Assembly: GCA_049965615.1 (NCBI GenBank)
Contig: JBMFWD010000001.1
Coordinates: 1-64,000, forward strand
Source of the DNA: Acidobacterium sp049965615
Lineage (GTDB): Bacteria; Acidobacteriota; Terriglobia; Terriglobales; Acidobacteriaceae
Reading direction: 5' to 3'
Length of the DNA stretch: 64,000 bases
Positions within the stretch are counted from its first letter, which is position 1. Each line of letters begins with the position of its first letter. The position numbers were made by a program, and so were the translations under genes. The notes under the pieces are model-generated. The model was not told where the DNA came from. It did not search any database and was given only the letters and a program-made list of their open reading frames with translations. Below, in pieces: positions 21,244 to 29,824 of this stretch.

Positions 21244-22533
21244 TTAAGAAATGCGCGGCTGTCCGGCTTCCAGTTCCATCAGCGCGTCTGCGGTGAGTTC
21301 ATCGGCCTGGCTCAGCTTGGGGAACATCACAGCCCACAGGCCGGTCACCATCAGCGAACCAATGCCGCCGTAGACGACCGCCCGCACCGCGCCGAACCAG
21401 TGCGCAGTCACACCGCTTTCAAACTCGCCTAGTTCATTCGATGCGCCTACAAACAGCGAATTGACGGCGCTCACGCGCCCCCGCATCTCCGGCGGCGTGG
21501 CAAGCTGCAGAATCGCCGAGCGAATCACCACGCTCACCATATCCGAAGCGCCCACCACGAACAGAGCTGCCAGCGACAGCGCCACATCCGTCGAAACACC
21601 AAACAGCACCGTGGCCGCGCCGAAAATCGCCACGCACACCAGCATCGTGATGCCAGACCGGCGCGTGATCGGCCGCACCGTCATCGTGAGCGAAACCACC
21701 AGTGCGCCAATGGCCGGCGCGGCGCGCAGCATGCCCAGCCCGCGCGGCCCGGCGTGCAGAATATCCTCGGCAAAAATCGGCAGCAGCGCCACCGCGCCGC
21801 CCAGCAGCACCGCAAACAGGTCCAGCGAAATCGCCGCCAGCAGAATCTGCTTCCGCATCACGTACCGAAAGCCCGCCAGCAGCACTTCCTTTGAGATGGC
21901 CTTATGCTCCATCCGGCCCGGGCGTACCTGCAGCGAGCCCACCAGCACCAGGTAGCAGATCAGCGTCCCAATCATGAACAGGTACACGATGGCCGCGCCA
22001 TGCAGCCGCCCCGGTATCGGCAGCGTATATAAAATGCCGCCCAGCGCCGGGCCCGTAAAGTTCGCAATCTGGAAGATCGTCGCGCCCCAGGTCACCGCGT
22101 TCACAAAGTGCTCCCTGGGCACCAGGTGCGGAATCAGCGCCGAAGACGCAGGCCCGCTGAAGGCGCGCCCCGTCCCGATCAAAAACAAAATCACATAGAT
22201 GGGCCAGACATGGGACACCCGAAACCACGACAGCAAAAACAAACCCAGCGTGCACAACACCTGCAGCGCGTAGCAGGTAAGTATCACCGCCCGCCGGTCA
22301 AAGCGATCCGCCGTGTGCCCGGCCGGAAGCATGAACAGCAGCCCGGGCAAAAACAGCGCAAGCCCGGTATAGCCCAGCGCCAGCGCGCTGTGCGTCATCT
22401 CGTAAATCTGCCAGGCTACGGCCAGCGCCTGCGCCTCGGCGCCCACAATCACAAACACACGCGCCATCTGGTAACGCCGAAAGTCGCGGGAAAGGAAGGC
22501 CGCCGCCGCACCGCCGCGGGATTGCTCACTCAT
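21244..22533 (-). CDS. MFS transporter, EntS-like exporter
   Basis: An inner-membrane proton-driven transporter of 429 residues with about 12 hydrophobic segments. It opens with FLSRDFRRYQMARVFVIVGA. The cytoplasmic loop GHTADRFDRRAVI is the MFS motif A, and FSGPASSALIPHLVPREHFVNAVTW is the pattern of the enterobactin-exporter (EntS/MFS_3) group. The substrate is unknown. The frame extends to 22815, but ATG 22533 (MSEQSRGG) is the natural start. No siderophore genes are nearby. Confidence 0.88.
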   Translation of the reverse strand: MSEQSRGGAAAAFLSRDFRRYQMARVFVIVGAEAQALAVAWQIYEMTHSALALGYTGLALFLPGLLFMLPAGHTADRFDRRAVILTCYALQVLCTLGLFLLSWFRVSHVWPIYVILFLIGTGRAFSGPASSALIPHLVPREHFVNAVTWGATIFQIANFTGPALGGILYTLPIPGRLHGAAIVYLFMIGTLICYLVLVGSLQVRPGRMEHKAISKEVLLAGFRYVMRKQILLAAISLDLFAVLLGGAVALLPIFAEDILHAGPRGLGMLRAAPAIGALVVSLTMTVRPITRRSGITMLVCVAIFGAATVLFGVSTDVALSLAALFVVGASDMVSVVIRSAILQLATPPEMRGRVSAVNSLFVGASNELGEFESGVTAHWFGAVRAVVYGGIGSLMVTGLWAVMFPKLSQADELTADALMELEAGQPRIS

Positions 22534-22953
22534 ACGTCGTCTACTGTTTATACAGCCCGCCTCAACTCCCCGCCAGCAGCGAGGCGTAAATTGCAATTGG
22601 CCGCGTTGGAAATCAATCCTGCGAACCCAAGGCAAACACAAAGCAGCCGCGGCGGGCATACTTTCGCCCGCTGCGGCCATTTCTTTTTCAAAGCCTCGCA
22701 AGCGCTCCCGCGAATGCGAACCTTGCAAGCTCCGGCTTCTACTTACTCCTTCCCTTCCTGCTGCACGTCGCGGATCAGCGACTTCAACAGCCAGACAGTC
22801 TGCCCCCGGAAACACTTTTGCAATGTGAGTTCTTCAAAACGGAGCTTGCGGCGCAGCCTGCAGCAGCCTGAAACGCGCAATCCTCCCCTGCGGTCATGCG
22901 CATGGAGAGGATTGCCGGATCACTGAGTTTTGGAAATGGATCGAACCTTTCAG
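22534..22953. other. Intergenic region with strong hairpin and a possible short ORF
   Basis: A 420-bp gap upstream of the MFS gene and downstream of the toroid-protein gene, both leftward. It holds the hairpin at 22646-22677. On the minus strand, about 22742-22870, a short frame ends FRGQTVWLLKSLIRDVQQEG before its stop. That has an amphipathic protein-like look but lacks a clear start, so it is not called as a gene. Confidence 0.4.
22646..22677. terminator. Strong hairpin between the toroid and MFS genes
   Basis: GCCGCGGCGGGC pairs with GCCCGCTGCGGC (12 bp, one G-U) around an eight-base loop. T-rich sequence follows on the plus strand (CATTTCTTTTTC) and a weaker TTTGTGTTTG on the minus strand. 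It could end leftward transcription from the toroid gene, although it lies about 280 bp after that gene's stop. Confidence 0.55.
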
Positions 22954-24027
22954 TTATGGCTGAAAAGGGTTGTACTGGGCCGCGGCGATAATCAGCCAGC
23001 CAGTGCTCGACACACAGTTCGACGTGGACATGGTGAAGTAGCCATTGTTCGTGCCTTCCATCGAATACTGCACGCCGCCCGTCGAGTCCTGGTCCAGTAT
23101 GATCTGGCTCACGAACTTGCTCCAGTTGGTGCCGTTGCTGGCTACGGCAAACGCCTCCGCATTCTGTCCGGTGCCTTCCAGCCACACGTCGTTGGTGTCG
23201 CCATCAAAGTCAAAGCCGTTCACTGAAGCGCGACTGTTGCTTTGCGTGCTCTCGCAGCAGTTCTGGTTGTAGGTCAGGCCGGTGGCGTAATCATGCGTTC
23301 CGCTCGCGCCCAGCGCCAGCACGCCCCATGCGTTCACATCGGTATGCACTGAGGTGTCGCCGCGTCCCGTGTCAAAGCGACCGTCCGCACTGTTCCACAC
23401 AACATTATCGAGAAACGACTTCACATTCGCCGCCGCTGTCGTATCCCCAAAGTAGCTCAGCACCGCGTAGGAGTCCTCATTGTGCTCGGTTGAAGCCCAC
23501 GTCAGAATGCTGCCGTTCGATGCGATGCCGCCGTCGATGCCGCCATCCGCCTGCTGGAACTGCAGGCACCACGCGATGTTCTTCTGCGCCATGGCGTCAA
23601 ACGAGTGGTCTCCGGTGAAGTGCTCATAGGTGGCTACCGCCAGAGACACCCACATATTCGGCCCAACTTCCTGATTCGTGTCCTCCGCGCGCAGCGTCTT
23701 GGTGTAATACGCGTCGTCCCATGCGCCGGTCGAACTCTGCAGACCCTGTAAGGTGGTCAGAATTGTTTTCGCGCGGGTGTAATCCCCTTCGACGGAGAAG
23801 GCTACAACCGCGACTGCCTGATCATAGGTGTAGCCAATGCTGCCGCGCTGGTAGCTGATAATCAGTCCGCTCGGCGCCATTTGCGATACCAGCCAGTTAT
23901 AAGCGTTGCCCGATGCCACGGTGAAACTGGTTTGCGCGGAAGCAGCCTGCCCCAGGAGGCAGGTAGCTGCCGCGAGAAAAATCGATGTAATAAAGACAAA
24001 TCGTTTGCGTTTGACTGTTTTGACCAC
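22954..24027 (-). CDS. Secreted protein with predicted alpha/alpha-toroid repeats
   Basis: An exported protein of about 357 residues with a signal peptide (FVFITSIFLAAATCLLGQ, cleavage near ASAQT). The mature part has recurring helical pairs with aromatic-glycine loops: YDQAVAVVAFSVEGDYTRA, NMWVSLAVATYEHFTGD, NEDSYAVLSYFGDTTAAA and VNAWGVLALGASG. This pattern fits six-hairpin glycosidase or cyclase-like alpha/alpha barrels. Catalytic residues cannot be assigned, so the glycosidase idea stays a hypothesis. The open frame reaches 24069 through a TTG, but GTG 24027 is preferred because AGGAGAA lies seven bases before it and it places a basic n-region (VKTVKRKR) before the hydrophobic core. No close family recognised. 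Confidence 0.68.
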   Translation of the reverse strand: MVKTVKRKRFVFITSIFLAAATCLLGQAASAQTSFTVASGNAYNWLVSQMAPSGLIISYQRGSIGYTYDQAVAVVAFSVEGDYTRAKTILTTLQGLQSSTGAWDDAYYTKTLRAEDTNQEVGPNMWVSLAVATYEHFTGDHSFDAMAQKNIAWCLQFQQADGGIDGGIASNGSILTWASTEHNEDSYAVLSYFGDTTAAANVKSFLDNVVWNSADGRFDTGRGDTSVHTDVNAWGVLALGASGTHDYATGLTYNQNCCESTQSNSRASVNGFDFDGDTNDVWLEGTGQNAEAFAVASNGTNWSKFVSQIILDQDSTGGVQYSMEGTNNGYFTMSTSNCVSSTGWLIIAAAQYNPFQP

Positions 24028-24375
24028 TGACTGCTTCTCCTGAAACGACAAGATAGGTCGGGCTTTCAACCCGGCGCGGATTCTACGTGGCCAAAAATAG
24101 AAAAGGCAACCGATTTTTTATTGGAGTTAAAGATATATAACCGGAAGCGATTACCAATGAAACCTGCCATGCTTGGCTCACAGTTACAGCCGCAACACCA
24201 TCGGCGCCATCTCTGCCGCCCATACCACTTCCAGAGCGGCAGGACTCGTCTGCCAGACGCGGTGAGCATCGCCGATTTACCCTCTCATCACGCAAAATCG
24301 TGCAGCCTGCACTCAAGCGCGCAACGATATACTGAAGCGACCGCGCACTCCAGGCGAACCGCGAAAGCTCCATCC
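24028..24375. other. Divergent intergenic region between toroid protein and GT2 genes
   Basis: This 348-bp spacer holds the predicted leftward promoter, an inverted repeat CTGCCGC...GCGGCAG at 24213-24242, and a TATACT hexamer at 24328-24333 that could be the -10 of the rightward GT2 gene. No convincing coding sequence is visible. Confidence 0.45.
24080..24109 (-). promoter_or_regulatory. Putative sigma-70-type promoter for the toroid-protein gene
   Basis: Read on the minus strand, TTGCCT (24109-24104) and TAGAAT (24085-24080) are separated by 18 bases. That would give a leader of about 45 nt before GTG 24027. It is a sequence-match prediction only. Confidence 0.42.
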
Positions 24376-25179
24376 ATGGCAGATCTTCCCGCATCGGCGG
24401 CGCACCCGGCCAGCCCTTCCACCGAGGGCCGCTGCACCGTCGTCATCCCCTGTTACAACGAAGTCCGCCGCCTGCACATCAACGCCTTTCAGCACTTCCT
24501 CAAGCACGATCCGCACCGCAACATCCATCTGCTGTTCGTCAATGACGGCAGCACAGACAATACCCTTTTGCTGCTTCGCGATTTCTGCCAACGCTTTCCC
24601 GGTCGCGCCGCCTGCCTCGATCAGCAGCCCAATCGCGGCAAGGCAGAAGCCGTACGCGAAGGCATGCTGCACGTCATCGCCGAGGGCCAATCCGAATACA
24701 CCGGCTTCTGGGACGCAGACCTCGCCACGCCGCTCGAACAGATTCCCGACCTGCTCTCCTGCCTCACCGCAAATGCGCGTTTGAACATGGTTTTCGGCGC
24801 GCGCGTCAAGCTGCTGGGCCGCAACATCGAGCGCCGCCTCCACCGCCACTACCTGGGCCGCTGCTTCGCCACCACCGTCTCGCTGCTGCTGCGGCTGCCC
24901 ATTTACGACACCCAATGCGGCGCCAAGCTCTTTCGCATTACGCCCGAGCTCAAGCAGGTGCTTGCCGAACCATTCCGCTCACGCTGGATCTTCGACGTCG
25001 AGATTCTCGCCCGCTTCCTCGCCCTGTACAAAGGCGACCGCCACCCGTTGCGCACGGAAATCTACGAGTACCCTTTGCCCGTGTGGACCGACGTTGCCGG
25101 CTCCAAAGTCGGCTCGCTCGACTTCCTGCGCGCCTTCGCCGAACTGGCCGCCATCTACTACCGGCATCTGGCCCGCTAG
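24376..25179 (+). CDS. Family 2 glycosyltransferase (dolichyl/polyprenyl-phosphate hexose synthase-like)
   Basis: A 267-residue GT-A enzyme that probably transfers a sugar from a nucleotide donor to a polyprenyl phosphate or similar lipid carrier at the cytoplasmic membrane. Family features are TVVIPCYNEVRRL at the N terminus, FVNDGSTDNT for donor binding, GFWDADLATP as the metal-binding DxD-type motif, and FDVEILARF near residue 210. YDTQCGAKLFR is typical of the DPG/DPM-synthase group. No C-terminal membrane anchor is evident. The frame is open upstream to 24121, but the ATG at 24376 (MADLPASA) suits the family. It is alone on this strand before the MscS gene. Confidence 0.86.
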   Translation: MADLPASAAHPASPSTEGRCTVVIPCYNEVRRLHINAFQHFLKHDPHRNIHLLFVNDGSTDNTLLLLRDFCQRFPGRAACLDQQPNRGKAEAVREGMLHVIAEGQSEYTGFWDADLATPLEQIPDLLSCLTANARLNMVFGARVKLLGRNIERRLHRHYLGRCFATTVSLLLRLPIYDTQCGAKLFRITPELKQVLAEPFRSRWIFDVEILARFLALYKGDRHPLRTEIYEYPLPVWTDVAGSKVGSLDFLRAFAELAAIYYRHLAR

Positions 25180-25311
25180 CGGCATGCAGCCAATCCCGCC
25201 CGCGCCATCATCTACCTTCTCTGTTACGATTTTCCTTCGCGTACCCGCGCGCCCGCCCTGTCCGGCGCACGGCTCCCGCTGGTGTGAGTCCAAACTGCGA
25301 TGAGGTGACCC

Positions 25312-27027
25312 ATGGCGCGCACAACTTCTGCTATCCGGCTTTGGCCCGCCCTGCTCTTCAGCCTGCTTCTGGGCATGCTGCTCCCTCTGGCGGCCTCCGC
25401 GAATACCGCAAAACCCGCGCAGCCCTCCCACGTCTCGCCCACCACTCCCATGCAAGCCTCGGTGCTCGCCCACGGCAAGGCTGTCTTTGAGGTCGAAGCG
25501 TTAGGCCCCTATTCCGCCGCCGCCCGCGCCGCCGCCATCACACAGCGGCTGACCTTCGTGGCGAAAAACCCCCGCTTCAACGGCAACGCCCTCAGCGCCG
25601 CCAGCGCCAACGGCGTCACCACCATCAATGCAGATGGCCTCGTCCTGATGACCGTCACCGATCAGGATGCAAAATCCCTCGGCAAATCCCAGGCAGACGC
25701 CGCTGCCTTCTACCTTGCCCGGCTCCGCGAAGCCTTCCCGGCCCCGCGGCCCCACTCCACCCTGCGCGCCGTGTTGTTAGGAACCCTCTATTCCCTCATC
25801 GCCACAGCGATACTCTTTTTCCTCTTCCGCTTCCTTCGCATGCTCTACCGCAAGCTGCGGGCAAAGCTCGACGTGTGGCGCGGCACCGTCATCCCTTCGC
25901 TGCGCATTCAAAAATACGAACTGTTGCCCGCCGACCGCATCGCAAACTTCCTCATTCTCGTCCTGCGCCTCATCGCCCTCGCCGTATCGCTCATCCTGCT
26001 CTACGCCTGGGTCTCGCTCGTGCTCGGCTTCTATCCCTGGACGCGCGGCTACTCCCGCACCCTCATCCACTACATCACCTCCACGCTCAACAGCATCGGC
26101 AACACCATCGTTCACTACCTGCCGAACGTATTCACCATCCTTGTCATCATCATCATCGCCTTCTATCTCATCCGCTTTACCAAAATCATTTTCGGTGAGA
26201 TTGGCAAAGGCAACATCACCTTTTCCGGCTTTCATGTGGAATGGGCTCAGCCCACCTACAAGATCGTCCGCTTCCTCATCCTGGCCGCCACGGCCATCGT
26301 CATCTTCCCTTACCTGCCCGGCTCCAGCTCGCCGGCCTTCAAGGGCATCTCCATCTTTCTTGGCGTGCTCTTCTCGCTCGGCTCCACATCGGCCATCGCC
26401 AATCTCGTCGCCGGAGTCATCCTCACCTACATGCGCGCTTTTCGCCTCGGCGACCGCGTTCAAATTGCTGACACCGTCGGCGACGTCATCGAAATCTCCC
26501 TGCTCGTCACCCGCATCCGCACCATCAAGAACGTAGAAATCACCATCGCCAACTCCATGGTGCTCAGCAGCCACATCATCAACTTCAGCGGCTCCACTCA
26601 TGACCACGGCCTCATCCTGCACACCACCGTCACCATCGGCTACGACGCCCCCTGGCGCAAGGTGCATGAGTTGCTCATCGCCGCCGCGCAAACCACCGAA
26701 GGTATCGTCGAAAAGCCCGCGCCCTTCGTCCTCCAGACCGCGCTCGACGACTTCTACGTCCACTACCAGATCAACGCCTACACCCACCACGCCAACCAGA
26801 TGGCCACCATCTACTCCCGCCTCCACCAGAACATTCAGGACAAGTTCTACGAGGCCGGCGTCGAAATCATGTCCCCCCACTTCTCCACCATCCGCGACGG
26901 CAACCGCATCGCCATTCCCGACGACTACCTCCCGCCCGACTACCAGTCCCCCTCCTTCCGCGTCAAAGTCGAACCCACCCGCACCGCCACCGAAGGCTCC
27001 TTCCAGCCCAAAGACGGCGGCAGCTAG
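25312..27027 (+). CDS. Mechanosensitive ion channel, MscS family, with periplasmic N-terminal domain
   Basis: A 571-residue channel that opens under membrane tension to release solutes during osmotic down-shock. A signal-peptide-like leader (PALLFSLLLGMLLPLAASA) precedes a roughly 110-residue soluble domain. Membrane segments follow at about 155-175, 205-235 and 265-285, then the pore-helix region GISIFLGVLFSLGSTSAIANLVAGVILTYM. The MscS beta domain begins at FRLGDRVQIADTVGDVIEI. The extended N terminus makes it larger than E. coli MscS (286 residues), closer to YbiO/YnaI-type members. A hairpin overlaps the stop codon. Confidence 0.92.
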   Translation: MARTTSAIRLWPALLFSLLLGMLLPLAASANTAKPAQPSHVSPTTPMQASVLAHGKAVFEVEALGPYSAAARAAAITQRLTFVAKNPRFNGNALSAASANGVTTINADGLVLMTVTDQDAKSLGKSQADAAAFYLARLREAFPAPRPHSTLRAVLLGTLYSLIATAILFFLFRFLRMLYRKLRAKLDVWRGTVIPSLRIQKYELLPADRIANFLILVLRLIALAVSLILLYAWVSLVLGFYPWTRGYSRTLIHYITSTLNSIGNTIVHYLPNVFTILVIIIIAFYLIRFTKIIFGEIGKGNITFSGFHVEWAQPTYKIVRFLILAATAIVIFPYLPGSSSPAFKGISIFLGVLFSLGSTSAIANLVAGVILTYMRAFRLGDRVQIADTVGDVIEISLLVTRIRTIKNVEITIANSMVLSSHIINFSGSTHDHGLILHTTVTIGYDAPWRKVHELLIAAAQTTEGIVEKPAPFVLQTALDDFYVHYQINAYTHHANQMATIYSRLHQNIQDKFYEAGVEIMSPHFSTIRDGNRIAIPDDYLPPDYQSPSFRVKVEPTRTATEGSFQPKDGGS

Positions 27028-27050
27028 CCTGCACCAGATCGTGTGCAGGC
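27027..27050 (+). terminator. Stem-loop at the end of the MscS gene
   Basis: GCCTGCAC and GTGCAGGC form a perfect 8-bp stem with an eight-base loop, starting in the last base of the MscS stop codon. No T-tract follows, so it is a possible terminator only. Confidence 0.45.
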
Positions 27051-27318
27051 TTCGCACATTTGCAGCCCAGCTCCCACCAAAGTGCCAGCCACATCCCACC
27101 GACGCAGGATCACGCTCCGCCCCGAAAGTTTCTATTAGTAACTTCACAGAATTGTTTTTCTGCCGATAACACGCTGTAGCCCGGCGCATTTCGAAACCCT
27201 TCGACCTGCGCTTCCGGCTGCACGTCCGGTTGCCGGTTCGCTCCCGGTTCGGAGCGCTATCTGCCTGGTTCTCTCATCGAACCCTGGCAGCAGGATGATC
27301 GGCCCAATGGAGGGGACT

Positions 27319-28515
27319 GTGAAGATCCTTCGCGATGAAAATGGACAGGCACTTGTGCTCACGGCCCTCACCATGACCCTGCTGGTCGCCTCGCTCGGCC
27401 TCGCCGTCGATGTCGGCATGCTCTTCCGCGCCAGGCGCCAGTTGCAAACCGCTGCCGACGCCGCCGCCACTGCCGGCGCGCAGCAGCTCATCTACAACCA
27501 GAGCGCCACCTCGGCCGCCGATAACGCCGCAGCCGCCAACGGCGAGCCGAATGGCGTCAACAGCACCACCGTCACGGTGAACAACCCTCCGCAAAGCGGA
27601 AGCTTCACCTCGAATAACGACGTGCAGGTTGTCATCCAGCAGGCCGCGCCAACCTATTTCATGCGCGTCCTGGGTATCAACACCATCCAGCTCACCGCGC
27701 AGGCTGTCGCCACAGACGCCAAAGCAGGCTCCGGCTGCATTTATCTCATGGCGCCCTCCGGCACCGGCCTGTCCATCCAGGGCGACTACAACATTGACGC
27801 CACCGGCTGCGGCATCTACGTCAACTCCAGCTCGCCCGACGCGCTCAACGTCACCGGCAACGGCGGTCTCATCGACGCGCCCTTCCTCAACGTCGTCGGC
27901 GGCTCCAATGGCCAGACCACCAAACCCACGGCTCAAACCACCGGCGTGCTGCCCGTCAGCAATCCGCTGGGCAACATCACCGGCCCCACGCCCGGCAACG
28001 GCGGTTGCACCACCACCAGCTCGGCCACCTCCATCACCGGCAGCTTCGCGGCAGCAGACGGAGGCGCCGTCTGCTTCACCAACCCTGTCTCGATCTCCAA
28101 CGCCAGTCTCGGTGCCGGCACCTACGTCTTTGAGAGTGGCGTCACCGTCAGCGGAACCGTCACCATCTCCAACGGCACGCTCGACCTCTACGGCGGCGCG
28201 CTCAATCAGGACTCGAACTCGCTGCTCAACATCACCGCGCCCACCTCCGGCGACTACAACGGCATCGCCATCCTGCAGCCGGCCAACAACTCCAGCGAGC
28301 TTCAGGTCCAGTTCGGCAGCAGCAACCAGGTGCTCGACGGCTACATTTACGCCCCCTCAGCCAGCGTTTACCTGCAGGACCACGGCGGCGGCGTCACTGC
28401 CGGCGGCATCATCGCCTACAGCATGGTCGTGCAGTCTTCCACCATTCACATCCCCAGCTACAACGTCGCGCATCCAGGCACCACTCCCGTCCGCAGCGTA
28501 GCCCTCGTCGAGTAG
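27319..28515 (+). CDS. TadG-like pilus-assembly protein, copy 1
   Basis: A 398-residue exported protein. The N terminus MKILRDENGQALVLTALTMT, then a hydrophobic segment and DVGMLFRARRQLQTAADAAATAGA, is the Tad (PF13400) signature of TadG-type minor pilus proteins. The C-terminal 230 residues are Ser/Thr/Asn/Gly-rich with repeating beta-strand character (GLSIQGDYNI, GVTVSGTVTISNG, QVLDGYIYAPSASVYL), suggesting an extracellular beta-helical domain. The start is GTG 27319. GGAGG lies five bases upstream, and the N terminus then aligns exactly with copy 2 (MKLHRNESGQ). Two TadE-like genes follow in an operon. The trio is repeated at 29825-32301. Confidence 0.85.
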   Translation: MKILRDENGQALVLTALTMTLLVASLGLAVDVGMLFRARRQLQTAADAAATAGAQQLIYNQSATSAADNAAAANGEPNGVNSTTVTVNNPPQSGSFTSNNDVQVVIQQAAPTYFMRVLGINTIQLTAQAVATDAKAGSGCIYLMAPSGTGLSIQGDYNIDATGCGIYVNSSSPDALNVTGNGGLIDAPFLNVVGGSNGQTTKPTAQTTGVLPVSNPLGNITGPTPGNGGCTTTSSATSITGSFAAADGGAVCFTNPVSISNASLGAGTYVFESGVTVSGTVTISNGTLDLYGGALNQDSNSLLNITAPTSGDYNGIAILQPANNSSELQVQFGSSNQVLDGYIYAPSASVYLQDHGGGVTAGGIIAYSMVVQSSTIHIPSYNVAHPGTTPVRSVALVE

Positions 28516-28528
28516 GTGGAGATCCTCC

Positions 28529-28987
28529 ATGCAGCCGCGCCCCTCACTCCGCCATCCCATCCACTCCACCGCCGGCCAGGCCCTGCTCGAAGCCGCGCTC
28601 ACCCTCTCCGTGCTTTCCATCCTGCTGCTCGGCGCAGCCGAATTCGGCCGGGTCGCCTACGCCGCCATCGAGGTCACCCGCGCAGCCAAGGCCGGAGTCC
28701 AGTACGGCGATGCCAGCACCACCACCGCCACCGACGCCACCGGCATCGCCAACGCCGCCGCCAACGAGGCCCCGGACATCGCCGGCCTCAACACCTCCTC
28801 CTCCGTCAGTTGCTCCTGCGCCAACGGTGGCACTTCCACTTGCAGCAACACGGACTGCCCCGGCTCCGCCATCATCGTCACCCTCACCGTGCGCACCACC
28901 GCCACCTTCGACCCCGGCATCCACATCCCCGGTCTGCCCGCCACCTACACCCTTCACGGACTCGCCGTGCAGCAGGTCCTGCCATGA
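28529..28987 (+). CDS. TadE-like pseudopilin, copy 1a
   Basis: A 152-residue membrane-anchored minor pilin. The segment AGQALLEAALTLSVLSIL has the conserved Glu of TadE (PF07811) just inside the single hydrophobic helix, followed by AEFGRVAYAAIEVTRAAKAG. The extracytoplasmic part contains a four-cysteine motif CSCANGGTSTCSNTDCPGS, matched almost residue for residue in the second module. It starts 13 bp after the TadG-like gene and overlaps the next gene by four bases (ATGA), so it is translationally coupled. Confidence 0.85.
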   Translation: MQPRPSLRHPIHSTAGQALLEAALTLSVLSILLLGAAEFGRVAYAAIEVTRAAKAGVQYGDASTTTATDATGIANAAANEAPDIAGLNTSSSVSCSCANGGTSTCSNTDCPGSAIIVTLTVRTTATFDPGIHIPGLPATYTLHGLAVQQVLP

Positions 28988-29466
28988 CGGCTCGCCGTAT
29001 CGCCCGGCGCCTCCGTTGCCGCCGCGGGCAATCGCTCGTCGAGTCCGCGCTCTCCCTCGGCATCATCATCGCCGTCCTCATCGGCATCCTCGAACTCACC
29101 CTCGCCCTCTACTGCTACAACTACGTGGCCTACGCCGCCCGCGAAGCCACCCGCTGGGCCATGGTTCGCGGCTCCACCTGCACCGGGCTCAGCAGTTGCA
29201 ACGCCACTGCCGACCAGATCCAGACCTACGTCCAGAACCTCAACTACCCTATCGTGCAGCCCTCCCAGCTTGCCGTCACCACCACCTGGCTCAGCCGCGC
29301 CACCCTCACCCCCGCCTCATGGACCACCTGCTCCGCCGCCCCCTGCAACCTGCCCGGCAACGAAGTGCAGGTCGAGGTCGCCTATCCTTTTACGATGGAG
29401 ATACCCATCGTCGGCCAGATCGGCCTCAATCTTCACAGCACCTCCAGCATGGTCATCTCTCAGTAA
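28984..29466 (+). CDS. TadE-like pseudopilin, copy 1b
   Basis: A 160-residue TadE-type protein: RRGQSLVESALSLGIIIAVL with the conserved Glu, then a helix and YVAYAAREATRWAMVRGSTC. It has four cysteines (STCTGLSSC and TTCSAAPC), likely disulfide pairs outside the membrane. The central QIQTYVQNLNYPIV and the end PGNEVQVEVAYPFTMEIPIV closely match the second-module homologue. The ATG overlaps the previous stop as ATGA. A larger frame in the same register (28516-29466) is antiphase to copy 1a and not the real gene. Confidence 0.85.
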   Translation: MTARRIARRLRCRRGQSLVESALSLGIIIAVLIGILELTLALYCYNYVAYAAREATRWAMVRGSTCTGLSSCNATADQIQTYVQNLNYPIVQPSQLAVTTTWLSRATLTPASWTTCSAAPCNLPGNEVQVEVAYPFTMEIPIVGQIGLNLHSTSSMVISQ

Positions 29467-29824
29467 TTTCGCGCCCCGGCGGCGAACCCGGTCAATTTCA
29501 GATGCCATGCGCCATCCAGCCGCTATAACAATTTCAAAAACTTCTTCTGGTTACGATAGAATACTCGCTGGTTACTGATAGGGTACATACACCGCATTTC
29601 CGCCGATGCTAGCCTCCTCGCAGGTGTGTCAGTAAGCGGTTTTGTAACCCATAAGTTGCAAAATCGTGTCAGTATATTGGATACGCAGCCGGAGGCCGGT
29701 TCCGGAATGGGAAGACTTACCCCGAATCTCATCTTCCTGCTTCAGACTGCGAACGTTATCTCACCAGCCGCACCCGGAGTGCGCGCTGCAGGTGAGGGCT
29801 GCCGAGCCCGCCAAAGGAGCCACC
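29467..29824. other. Intergenic region between the two Tad modules
   Basis: A 358-bp AT-richer gap with no convincing gene. It carries the CTGGTTAC direct repeats listed separately and presumably the promoter for the second module. It separates the three-gene modules, so each is probably an independent transcription unit. Confidence 0.5.
29547..29581 (+). promoter_or_regulatory. Direct repeat CTGGTTAC(T)GATAG, possible operator
   Basis: CTGGTTACGATAG (29547-29559) and CTGGTTACTGATAG (29568-29581) are spaced 21 bp start to start, two helical turns. They lie about 250 bp before the second TadG-like gene. The spacing suits a dimeric DNA-binding protein. No regulator is identified. Confidence 0.35.

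Noticed and set aside
25777..27189. 470-residue minus-strand ORF opposite the MscS gene
   Set aside because: Asp/Gly/Val-rich shadow of a channel gene; no family signal.
28516..29466. 316-residue ORF spanning both TadE-like genes of module 1
   Set aside because: Its first half is Arg/His-rich antiphase to the TadE-like gene; only its end from 28984 is coding.
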